Shown here one piece after another: positions 1-6,210 of a stretch of 18,399 nt of DNA (positions are counted from its first letter, which is position 1; each line of letters starts with the position of its first letter). The DNA is taken from contig DJVG01000009.1 in assembly GCA_002441095.1 (NCBI GenBank), positions 55,522-73,920 on the forward strand. The letters run 5' to 3'. The position numbers and the translations under genes are program-made. This stretch comes from Elusimicrobia bacterium UBA6262. Lineage in GTDB: Bacteria; CAYTYR01; UBA6262. A model generated the notes under the pieces. The model was not told the origin of the DNA. It did no database searches and worked only from the letters and a program-made list of their open reading frames with translations.

Positions 1-2
1 TG

Positions 3-626
3 TTGCGCCGGCCTTTAAGCATTCACCTGGTAAAAGGCAGCCACCTGGAAATAATCTATAAAGTAGTTGGGCGGGGGACAGAAAAACTGGCCCAGGTTAA
101 AGTACAGGAAAAAATAGATGTGATCGGGCCTTTGGGTCATGGCTATGCTTTAACCGCAGGCAAGACCATCCTGGTAGGCGGAGGCACTGGTATAGCTTCC
201 CTGGCTTTCCTGGCAGCAACTTTAAAAAATAAATATAACCAGGTTCCCATTGTGCTTATCGGAGCCAGGAATAAAGATGAGCTTTTATGTTCTGAAGCTT
301 TCGAGAAAATAGGCTGTACGGTAAAAGTAGCGACTGATGACGGGAGTCAGGGATTTCACGGCCTGGTAACTGAATTATTCCGGGAAATGGCAGCTATTTT
401 CAGTACTCATCCGAACATGGTTTATGCCTGCGGACCGTTGCCTATGTTGCGTGAACTGGTAAGGTTATGCCGGCATTTTCGCATTCCCTGTGAAGTTTCG
501 CTGGAAGAGCATATGGGCTGCGGCGTAGGAGCCTGTATGGGTTGTGTGGTCAAAGGTACCAAAGGTGAATACCTGCGGGTCTGTAAAGATGGCCCGGTAT
601 TTAATGCCAATGAGGTAGTCTTATAG
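3..626 (+). CDS. pyrK: Dihydroorotate dehydrogenase electron-transfer subunit, 5'-truncated
   Basis: This is the FAD and [2Fe-2S] subunit that passes electrons from PyrD (dihydroorotate oxidation) to NAD+ in the cytoplasm. The reading frame is open to the left edge, and the first visible residues are the flavin-binding RRPLSIH motif, which normally lies some 50 residues into the family. The true start is therefore outside the window. Counting from base 3, a GGGTGIASL nucleotide-binding loop lies at about residues 59-67 and YACGPLPML at about 141-149. Near the C-terminus MGCGVGACMGC (about 171-181) and a further Cys near 194 supply the four iron-sulfur ligands. The stop codon overlaps the pyrD start by one base (TAGTG), as expected for a PyrK-PyrD complex made from one message. 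The identification is firm; only the N-terminal part is missing. Confidence 0.96.
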   Translation: MRRPLSIHLVKGSHLEIIYKVVGRGTEKLAQVKVQEKIDVIGPLGHGYALTAGKTILVGGGTGIASLAFLAATLKNKYNQVPIVLIGARNKDELLCSEAFEKIGCTVKVATDDGSQGFHGLVTELFREMAAIFSTHPNMVYACGPLPMLRELVRLCRHFRIPCEVSLEEHMGCGVGACMGCVVKGTKGEYLRVCKDGPVFNANEVVL

Positions 627-1537
627 TGGATGGATTAAGCGTCAAAATAGGTTCCCTGATATTAAAGAACCCAGTGATGGTAGCCAGCGGCACTTTTGGT
701 TATGGCGAAGAATATGCCCAGCTGATCGATTTAAATGAGCTGGGAGCTATTATTACTAAAAGCATAACCGTGAAACCCCGCTTGGGTAATCCTCAGCCCC
801 GGCTTTGGGAAACCCAGGGTGGATTGCTTAATTCCATTGGCCTGCAAAATGTCGGATTAGCTACCTTTATCGATGAAAAATTGCCATATCTGCAAAAATA
901 TGATACCCGGGTTATCGTCAGTATTGCCGGTGAAAGCGTGTCTGAATATTGCCAGCTGGCACAAGCCCTGAAGAAAGAAACTTTTGACGCCCTGGAAGTA
1001 AATATCTCCTGCCCTAACGTCCAGCATACAAAAAAAGGACTATTTGCTCAAGACAAAGATTTAAGTTACGAGATCATCAGGAAGGCAGTGCGCTTCAGCC
1101 ATAAACCGGTGATCGCCAAACTGACGCCAAATATAACCGATATAAGCATTATTGCCAAGGCTTGTGAAAAAGCAGGGGCCGAGGCGATTGCCGTTGTTAA
1201 TACGTTCAATGCCATGGCTGTTGACTTGAAGACCAAAAAGCCGGTATTTAAGAATATTGTCGCTGGTTTGTGCGGCCCGGCGATCAAGCCGCAAGCCCTC
1301 TACAAAGTATATGAAGTAAAAAAAGCGGTCAAAATACCCGTGATTGGCATGGGCGGGATAATGAATTTAAATGACGCTCTGGAATTCATTATTACCGGAG
1401 CCAGCGCTATTGCCGTCGGAGTTGGTAATTTTGTCGATCCTAAAATACCGCTTAACATCATTAATGGCTTGCGTCATTACCTGAAAGATAATAAACTGGC
1501 CCAGGTCAAACATTTAATAGGGAGTATGACTAACTAA
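626..1537 (+). CDS. pyrD: Dihydroorotate dehydrogenase, class 1B catalytic subunit
   Basis: The enzyme oxidises dihydroorotate to orotate with FMN, the fourth step of UMP synthesis, and hands electrons to PyrK. The 303-residue length is normal. The N-terminal SGTFGYG segment, Lys45 in ITKSIT and the NSIGLQN loop are typical of the family. VNISCPNV contains Cys129, the active-site base of class 1 enzymes. The C-terminal half has the FMN-binding AVVNTFNAM and GMGGIMNLNDALEFI segments. The start is GTG, sharing one base with the pyrK stop, and a GAGG lies about 10 bases upstream. The ATG at 630 is out of frame and meets a stop after one codon. The adjoining pyrK supports class 1B (NAD-linked) rather than the membrane quinone-linked class 2. 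Confidence 0.97.
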   Translation: MDGLSVKIGSLILKNPVMVASGTFGYGEEYAQLIDLNELGAIITKSITVKPRLGNPQPRLWETQGGLLNSIGLQNVGLATFIDEKLPYLQKYDTRVIVSIAGESVSEYCQLAQALKKETFDALEVNISCPNVQHTKKGLFAQDKDLSYEIIRKAVRFSHKPVIAKLTPNITDISIIAKACEKAGAEAIAVVNTFNAMAVDLKTKKPVFKNIVAGLCGPAIKPQALYKVYEVKKAVKIPVIGMGGIMNLNDALEFIITGASAIAVGVGNFVDPKIPLNIINGLRHYLKDNKLAQVKHLIGSMTN

Positions 1538-1538
1538 A

Positions 1539-2219
1539 ATGCAAAGTAAATTAATAGTAGCTCTCGATGTTGACAGCAAAGAAAAAGCTGCCGCCTTAGT
1601 TGACCAGTTGGCTGATATCACCGATGTCTTTAAAGTGGGGCTCCAATTGTTCACCGCAGCCGGACCGGATATTGTCAAAAGGATCATGGATAAAGGCGCT
1701 AAGGTTTTCCTGGACCTTAAACTGCATGATATTCCTAATACGGTAGCCAAAGCCGTAGAGTCTGGGCAAAAAATGGGAGTACTGTCAATGACCTTGCATG
1801 TTGCCGGAGGCAGGGAAATGCTGCTGGCTGCTGCCGCAGTACAACCCAGACCACAATTATGGGGAGTCACGGTACTGACCAGTTTGAATGATGATAACCT
1901 GAAACAAATAGGCTACCGGAACCCGGTTAAGGACCAGGTCAGCATTTTTGCTAAAATGGCTAAAGATAACCAGCTTGATGGTATTATCTGTTCACCCCGG
2001 GAGATCATCCTGGCACGTCCTCTGGTGGGAGATACTTTTACCATTGTGACTCCTGGAGTACGGGTCAAGAAAAGCAGCGATGACCAGAAAAGAACAATGA
2101 GTGCCGCTGAAGCAGTTAAATCCGGGGCTGATTTTATCGTTGTTGGCAGGCCTGTACTTGAGGCCGCTGACGTCCGTGCTGCGGTCTTAGCCATCTTAAA
2201 AGATATAGGTGAACGATGA
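1539..2219 (+). CDS. pyrF: Orotidine 5'-phosphate decarboxylase
   Basis: This enzyme decarboxylates OMP to UMP, the last step of the pathway. The protein has 226 residues, a usual size for the short bacterial form. LIVALDVDS begins the first strand of the barrel. The catalytic charge network appears as FLDLKLHDIPNT (Asp59, Lys61, Asp64). The phosphate-binding end shows VTPGVRV and the late FIVVGRPV segment. The ATG lies one base after the pyrD stop. The 3' end overlaps pyrE as ATGA, so the two last pathway enzymes are probably translationally coupled. Confidence 0.97.
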   Translation: MQSKLIVALDVDSKEKAAALVDQLADITDVFKVGLQLFTAAGPDIVKRIMDKGAKVFLDLKLHDIPNTVAKAVESGQKMGVLSMTLHVAGGREMLLAAAAVQPRPQLWGVTVLTSLNDDNLKQIGYRNPVKDQVSIFAKMAKDNQLDGIICSPREIILARPLVGDTFTIVTPGVRVKKSSDDQKRTMSAAEAVKSGADFIVVGRPVLEAADVRAAVLAILKDIGER

Positions 2220-2800
2220 TCACTCCGCAGGCAGTATTGGAAATATTCCAAAATAATAAAGCCCTGTTAAAAGGTCATTTTTTATTGTCCAGCGGACTAC
2301 ATAGCGAAAGGTACCTGCAATGCGCCTTAGTCCTGCAACATCCCAAAATGGCCAAAAAATTGGGGCAGGCATTAGCAGAAAAATTTAAAGCAGCAGCTGT
2401 TGATACGGTTATCAGCCCGGCTTTAGGCGGCCTGATCATCGGCTACGAGGTAGCTAAAGCATTGGGAGTACGTTTTATTTTTACGGAAAGGCAGGAGGGG
2501 CAAATGACCCTGCGCCGTGGATTTACCATTACGCCCGGAGAAAAAATGATCATCATCGAAGATGTTTTTACGACCGGCAAGTCAACCAAAGAAGTGATAG
2601 AAGTAGTAAATGGATATAGTGGTAAAGTAATTGGAGTAGGTGCTATTATCAATCGCGCTGAAAAGGAAATTGACTTCAAGGTTCCGGCTCAATATTTGCT
2701 GGCTTTGCAGGTTAAGACTTTTGAGCCAACACAATGTCCCTGGTGTAAGGAAGGGTTACCTTTTTTTAAACCAGGCTCTAGAAGTGCAGCTAAAAGCTGA
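2216..2800 (+). CDS. pyrE: Orotate phosphoribosyltransferase (Thermus-type tail)
   Basis: PyrE joins orotate to PRPP to make OMP. The PRPP-binding motif is clear as IIIEDVFTTGKST (residues about 112-124), and HFLLSSGLHSERYLQC is the usual N-terminal substrate segment. The C-terminus carries CPWCKEGLPFFKPGSR (about 174-189), the tail I associate with the Thermus-type subfamily, where the two Cys may form a small metal or redox site. After KPGSR comes an extra SAAKS encoded by the first units of a seven-base repeat array (2788-2815), and the stop codon itself lies inside an AGCTGAA unit. The original stop was therefore probably lost or displaced by the repeat. The start overlaps the pyrF stop (ATGA). 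Function is secure; the origin of the tail is inference. Confidence 0.96.
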   Translation: MITPQAVLEIFQNNKALLKGHFLLSSGLHSERYLQCALVLQHPKMAKKLGQALAEKFKAAAVDTVISPALGGLIIGYEVAKALGVRFIFTERQEGQMTLRRGFTITPGEKMIIIEDVFTTGKSTKEVIEVVNGYSGKVIGVGAIINRAEKEIDFKVPAQYLLALQVKTFEPTQCPWCKEGLPFFKPGSRSAAKS

Positions 2801-2815
2801 ATGCTGAAAGCTGAA
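2788..2815 (+). repeat. Four-unit heptamer array at the end of pyrE
   Basis: Four consecutive 7-base units are visible: AGCTAAA, AGCTGAA, TGCTGAA and AGCTGAA. The first two overlap the last codons and stop of pyrE. No matching reverse-complement arm is seen in this spacer, unlike most other spacers in the window. The array is directly followed by a second short array with an 8-base period. Confidence 0.85.
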
Positions 2816-2819
2816 TGTT

Positions 2820-2843
2820 AGGTATAAAGGTGTAGAGGTGTAA
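2820..2843 (+). repeat. Three-unit octamer array in the pyrE-purM spacer
   Basis: Three consecutive 8-base units are visible: AGGTATAA, AGGTGTAG and AGGTGTAA, with a partial fourth (AGTAA). The array fills most of the space between the pyrE heptamers and the purM ribosome binding site. Confidence 0.75.
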
Positions 2844-2857
2844 AGTAACTACTAAAA

Positions 2858-2863
2858 AGGAGA
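2858..2863 (+). promoter_or_regulatory. Ribosome binding site of purM
   Basis: AAGGAG lies nine bases before the TTG at 2873. It decides that unusual start: the other nearby TTG (2866) is in a different frame and too close. Confidence 0.8.
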
Positions 2864-2872
2864 AGTTGAATC

Positions 2873-3859
2873 TTGGATTATCGTAAAGCTGGAGTGAACA
2901 TCGACGCAGGAGAAAAACTGGTAGAAATGATCAAGCCATTGGCCAAAGCTACCAGGAGACCTGAAGTCATAACTGATATTGGCGGCTTTAGCGCTCTGTT
3001 TGATGGCAAATTTAAAAAATATAAGCACCCGGTGTTAGTATCATCCACTGACGGAGTGGGGACTAAATTAAAACTGGCTTTCCTATTAAACAAACACAAT
3101 ACCGTAGGCTTGGATCTGGTAGCCATGAGTGTCAATGATATTATCACTTGCGGCGCAGAACCGCTTTTTTTCCTGGATTATTTTGCCTGCGGGAAGTTAG
3201 ACCCAAAAAATGCGGCACAAGTAATCAGCGGGATCGCGGCCGGATGTAAACAGGCTCATTGTACCCTGATCGGCGGGGAAACTGCAGAAATGCCGGGATT
3301 TTATCCTGCCGGTGAATATGACCTGGCTGGTTTTGTCGTAGGAGTAGTAGATAAAAGCCTGATCATAGACGGCTCGAGAATAAAACCTGGAGATATTGTC
3401 CTGGGACTTCCCTCCAGCGGGCCGCACTCCAACGGCTATTCCCTGATCCGGAAAATATTCAACGACAAAGAGCTGAAGAAATACCAGCGCGAACTATTTG
3501 CCCCCACCAGAATATACGTTAAGGAAATCCTAAACGCTATACGCTATACGCCAAACGCTATTAAGGGTATCGCCCATATTACCGGCGGCGGCTTCCTGGA
3601 TAATATTCCCCGTATCTTACCGGCTAATTGCCAGGTGATCATCCAGGAAGGAAGTTGGAAATTACCGCCGGTGTTTATAGTTATGCAGGAAAAAGGGAAA
3701 GTTCCTTTTAAAGAAATGTACCGTACTTTTAATATGGGTATTGGCTTGGTGCTGATTGTAGCAGAAAAGGATGTCCCGAAGATCTCCGCATTGCTTAAAG
3801 ATTCTATTATCATTGGCCGGGTGGCTAAAGGGAACAGGGATGAGGTAAAAATAGTTTGA
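2873..3859 (+). CDS. purM: Phosphoribosylformylglycinamidine cyclo-ligase (AIR synthetase)
   Basis: PurM closes the imidazole ring of the purine precursor, converting FGAM to AIR with ATP. The 328-residue length is slightly under the usual 340-350. The ATP and metal motif DGVGTKLKLA (residues 60-69), the GGETAEMPGFY segment, TRIYVKEIL and AHITGGGFLDNIPR are all present. The start is TTG, supported by AAGGAG nine bases upstream. Residues 220-230 (NAIRYTPNAI core) are encoded by four consecutive seven-base repeats. By eye, this stretch is two residues longer than in E. coli PurM between RIYVK and the HITGGG motif, so a repeat seems to have been accommodated in a surface connection. The stop overlaps the purN start (TTGA). 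Confidence 0.97.
   Translation: MDYRKAGVNIDAGEKLVEMIKPLAKATRRPEVITDIGGFSALFDGKFKKYKHPVLVSSTDGVGTKLKLAFLLNKHNTVGLDLVAMSVNDIITCGAEPLFFLDYFACGKLDPKNAAQVISGIAAGCKQAHCTLIGGETAEMPGFYPAGEYDLAGFVVGVVDKSLIIDGSRIKPGDIVLGLPSSGPHSNGYSLIRKIFNDKELKKYQRELFAPTRIYVKEILNAIRYTPNAIKGIAHITGGGFLDNIPRILPANCQVIIQEGSWKLPPVFIVMQEKGKVPFKEMYRTFNMGIGLVLIVAEKDVPKISALLKDSIIIGRVAKGNRDEVKIV
3531..3558 (+). repeat. In-frame four-unit heptamer array inside purM
   Basis: Four consecutive units, TAAACGC, TATACGC, TATACGC and CAAACGC, lie within the coding sequence. They give the peptide repeat NAIRYTPNAI. The period, unit number and total length (28 bases) match the arrays in the spacers. Confidence 0.85.
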
Positions 3860-4491
3860 AAACTACTCCTTTAAAAATAGGCGTGTTAGTTTCCGGCGGC
3901 GGCAGTAATTTGCAGGCCATTATTAACGCGGTGCGCCGCCAAAAAATAAAAGCCGAGATCTGCATTGTCATCAGCAATAAGGCTGATGCCTATGCTTTGA
4001 CCAGAGCGGGTAAATATAAGATCCCGACTTTATATATTGACCCTAATAATTATCCTGACCGGGAAACCTATACTCGCGCACTGACCGATGAATTGAAACA
4101 AAGAGGAGTTGGGTTAGTGTGCCTGGCCGGCTTTATGAGCATCCTTACTTCATATTTTGTGCAGACTTTTCCTCTGCAGGCGATGAATATCCATCCTGCT
4201 CTCCTGCCGGCTTTCGGCGGCGCGGGAATGTATGGCCATCATGTTCACGAAGCAGTTTTGAGATCAGGAGCTAAATATTCTGGCTGTACCGTGCATTTTG
4301 TCGATGAGGGATGTGACACCGGCCCGATTATCGTCCAGCAGGCCGTCACGGTAAAAGATGATGATACAGCTGATATCCTGGCCAAGCGTATTTTAGCAAT
4401 TGAACATAAACTATACCCGCTGGCAATTAAGTATTTTGCCGAAGGAAAATTGCGCGTAGTCGGCAAGAGAGTTTGGTTGAATAATAAATGA
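3856..4491 (+). CDS. purN: Phosphoribosylglycinamide formyltransferase (GAR transformylase 1)
   Basis: PurN transfers a formyl group from 10-formyl-tetrahydrofolate to GAR. The 211 residues match the family. The phosphate loop VSGGGSNLQAI is near the N-terminus. The catalytic triad is seen as Asn111 and His113 in NIHPALLP and Asp144 in the FVDEGCDTGPI segment. The loop after ALLP reads FGGAGMYG, the variant common in Gram-positive and deep bacterial enzymes. The start is a TTG overlapping the purM stop, with GATGAGG upstream. No better in-frame ATG precedes the conserved KIGVLVSGGG strand. The end overlaps the next gene as ATGA. Confidence 0.96.
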   Translation: MKTTPLKIGVLVSGGGSNLQAIINAVRRQKIKAEICIVISNKADAYALTRAGKYKIPTLYIDPNNYPDRETYTRALTDELKQRGVGLVCLAGFMSILTSYFVQTFPLQAMNIHPALLPAFGGAGMYGHHVHEAVLRSGAKYSGCTVHFVDEGCDTGPIIVQQAVTVKDDDTADILAKRILAIEHKLYPLAIKYFAEGKLRVVGKRVWLNNK

Positions 4492-6002
4492 AATCTTCCT
4501 TAACCGAAAAACTTATCGTCGTCTTGCTGTGCCTGGCGCTGCTCCCGCTGATCCTGGTCTCATCTATTGCTATAGTCGATTTGAATAAGGTCTTTAAGTT
4601 ATTCAGCTTGAATACAGAAGCGGTCCAGCAAAATAATTATCAGGAATCAAAAAGAATTATTGAAGGCCTGGCCCAGCAGAATGTCAAGGAAATATCCGCT
4701 CATGTCGCCCATGAAATTGAGCTTTACCTGGCGGCAAATCCAAAATATTCTTTAGCTGATTTACAGCAACAAAAGAATTTTGAAAGAATCGCCTTGCAAA
4801 AAATAGGCGAAAACGGTTATACTGCTATACATGAGATACCCAGCGGCATCAACCGCTTTCACCCGAATCCGGAAATAAGAAATAAAAGCTTGATCGCTCT
4901 GGGCAAAGAACTAGCGGAATTCGGAAGTCTTATCCAGGAGCATGTAGTTTCCGGAGGCAGGGAGCTCGGCGGTTTTTACAACTGGCGCGAACAAGATGGC
5001 AAGATCAGAAAAAAATATATGTATTTGCGCGCAATTTCTTTGAAGACAGCGGATAATGTAAAATTGGGCGTGGCGGCTACTGCTTACGTAGATGAGTATT
5101 CCATTATCCTGACGGCTATCAATGAACGCACACAGCAGATATTGCAGCAGACGCAAAAAGACAGCCGCGCTATCATCAGTTCTATTTACAACCGTAATAT
5201 CCTGATTTTATTATCTCTGGTCATTATTCTGGTCCTGGTTATTTTGCTCTTTATCAAGCAATCCGTCAGGCCGATCCGGCAGCTGATCACAGAGATGAAC
5301 AGTTTTGCGGCCGGGAATAAGGATATTATCGTCAATATCAGCGCCCATGATGAAATAGGCCAGATGGCTAAATCTTTTGACCTGATGATAAAAAAATTAT
5401 TGCTGGAAGAAGCAAAAACAAAAGAAGTCTATTTAGGAATGATCGCTACTTTAGCCAAAGCTCTGGAAACAAAAGATGCTTATACTTCGGGCCACACAGA
5501 AAGGGTTACTGAATACGCAGTTAAAATAGCTGAATATATGGGACTAAAAACTGAAGAGATAGAAGTGATCCACAAAGCATCACTGATACATGACATCGGC
5601 AAGATCGGTATCAAATCAGAGATCCTGAATAAAAAGGAAACTCTTAACGATGATGACTGGAAAGTTATCAAGACTCACCCGATCATGGGCATAAATATCC
5701 TGAGCCCGATGAAGATCCTGGGTAACATATTGCCGATAATCCGGTATCATCATGAGCGCTATGACGGTAATGGTTATCCTGAAGGTTTAGCCAGGGAAGA
5801 TATACCGCTAGGGGCCAGGATACTATCCGTAGCCGATAGTTATGACGCCATGACTAGTGACCGGCCATACCATGAGCGATTTCCTATGGGAATGGCCATA
5901 GCTGAGATCGAGAGAAATTCCGGCACACAATTTGATCCGGATGTAGTATCGGCCCTGGTGGCCATTCTGAAAGACGAAGCAGCGATTAATCAAAAAGCTT
6001 GA
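4488..6002 (+). CDS. Membrane sensor with HAMP and HD-GYP domain, predicted cyclic-di-GMP phosphodiesterase
   Basis: The protein has 504 residues. A membrane segment lies at about 8-30, an extracytoplasmic sensor region at about 31-235, a second membrane segment at about 237-257, a HAMP linker to about 310 and an HD-GYP domain at about 312-500. The catalytic signatures are complete: HTERV (336-340), HDIGK (368-372), THP (396-398), HHERYDGNGYPEGL (421-434) and DSYDAMTSDRPY. The expected activity is hydrolysis of cyclic di-GMP. The sensor contains GENGYTAI followed by RFHPNPE, which resembles a Cache-type ligand domain, but I cannot name a ligand. The ATG lies within the purN stop (ATGA), so the gene is apparently co-translated with purine genes, an unusual place for a signalling protein. 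The activity is family knowledge; its link to purine metabolism is inference. Confidence 0.92.
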   Translation: MKSSLTEKLIVVLLCLALLPLILVSSIAIVDLNKVFKLFSLNTEAVQQNNYQESKRIIEGLAQQNVKEISAHVAHEIELYLAANPKYSLADLQQQKNFERIALQKIGENGYTAIHEIPSGINRFHPNPEIRNKSLIALGKELAEFGSLIQEHVVSGGRELGGFYNWREQDGKIRKKYMYLRAISLKTADNVKLGVAATAYVDEYSIILTAINERTQQILQQTQKDSRAIISSIYNRNILILLSLVIILVLVILLFIKQSVRPIRQLITEMNSFAAGNKDIIVNISAHDEIGQMAKSFDLMIKKLLLEEAKTKEVYLGMIATLAKALETKDAYTSGHTERVTEYAVKIAEYMGLKTEEIEVIHKASLIHDIGKIGIKSEILNKKETLNDDDWKVIKTHPIMGINILSPMKILGNILPIIRYHHERYDGNGYPEGLAREDIPLGARILSVADSYDAMTSDRPYHERFPMGMAIAEIERNSGTQFDPDVVSALVAILKDEAAINQKA

Positions 6003-6019
6003 AGAAGGGGGGGATGATA

Positions 6020-6067
6020 ATGGCAAAGAAGAAGAAAAAAGTCGCCAAGAAAAAAAAGAAAAGATAG
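6020..6067 (+). CDS. Possible 15-residue lysine-rich microprotein
   Basis: A mini-ORF encodes MAKKKKKVAKKKKKR, with eleven of fifteen residues basic. It is preceded by a strong purine-rich stretch (GAAGAAGGGGGG, 6001-6012) at a workable distance from the ATG, and it begins 18 bases after the HD-GYP stop. If made, it would bind nucleic acid or anionic surfaces non-specifically, like a lysine-rich histone tail. An A-rich, AAG-rich stretch could also give such an ORF by chance. I do not recognise a named family. Confidence 0.4.
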   Translation: MAKKKKKVAKKKKKR

Positions 6068-6098
6068 TTATTTGCTAGTCATCCACGAATGATCTAAA

Positions 6099-6116
6099 AA
6101 TCAGTGGCCACTGATT
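6099..6116. repeat. Perfect 18-bp palindrome upstream of purH
   Basis: AATCAGTGGCCACTGATT is perfectly self-complementary with no loop. It could be an operator for a dimeric regulator, or a cruciform-forming repeat. It can also be read as the octamer ATCAGTGG followed at once by its reverse complement, a minimal form of the inverted octamer array seen before carA. The remainder of this 208-nt spacer contains the mini-ORF and an AT-rich stretch with two weak inverted repeats (6117-6140 and 6145-6165). I see no convincing promoter. Confidence 0.7.
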
Positions 6117-6144
6117 AGTTAATTAAATAATGCATTAACTCGAT

Positions 6145-6165
6145 TTAGAAATAATTACTTTCTAA
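6145..6165. repeat. AT-rich inverted repeat upstream of purH
   Basis: TTAGAAA and TTTCTAA form a perfect 7-bp stem around a seven-base loop. A neighbouring pair, AGTTAAT (6117-6123) and ATTAACT (6134-6140), forms a second stem. Both are weak energetically and may be part of the purH leader or simply AT-rich sequence. Confidence 0.4.
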
Positions 6166-6200
6166 GTACAAGTGTTTTATTGTCTATTGATAGAACATAG

Positions 6201-6205
6201 AAGGA
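6201..6205 (+). promoter_or_regulatory. Ribosome binding site of purH
   Basis: AAGGA lies five bases before the ATG at 6211. It supports this start over an in-frame GTG at 6172, which would add 13 residues that do not belong to the family. Confidence 0.7.
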
Positions 6206-6210
6206 TTTTT

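Noticed and set aside
6172..6210. Upstream in-frame GTG start for purH adding 13 residues
   Set aside because: The extra residues do not resemble PurH, and AAGGA is well placed for the ATG at 6211.
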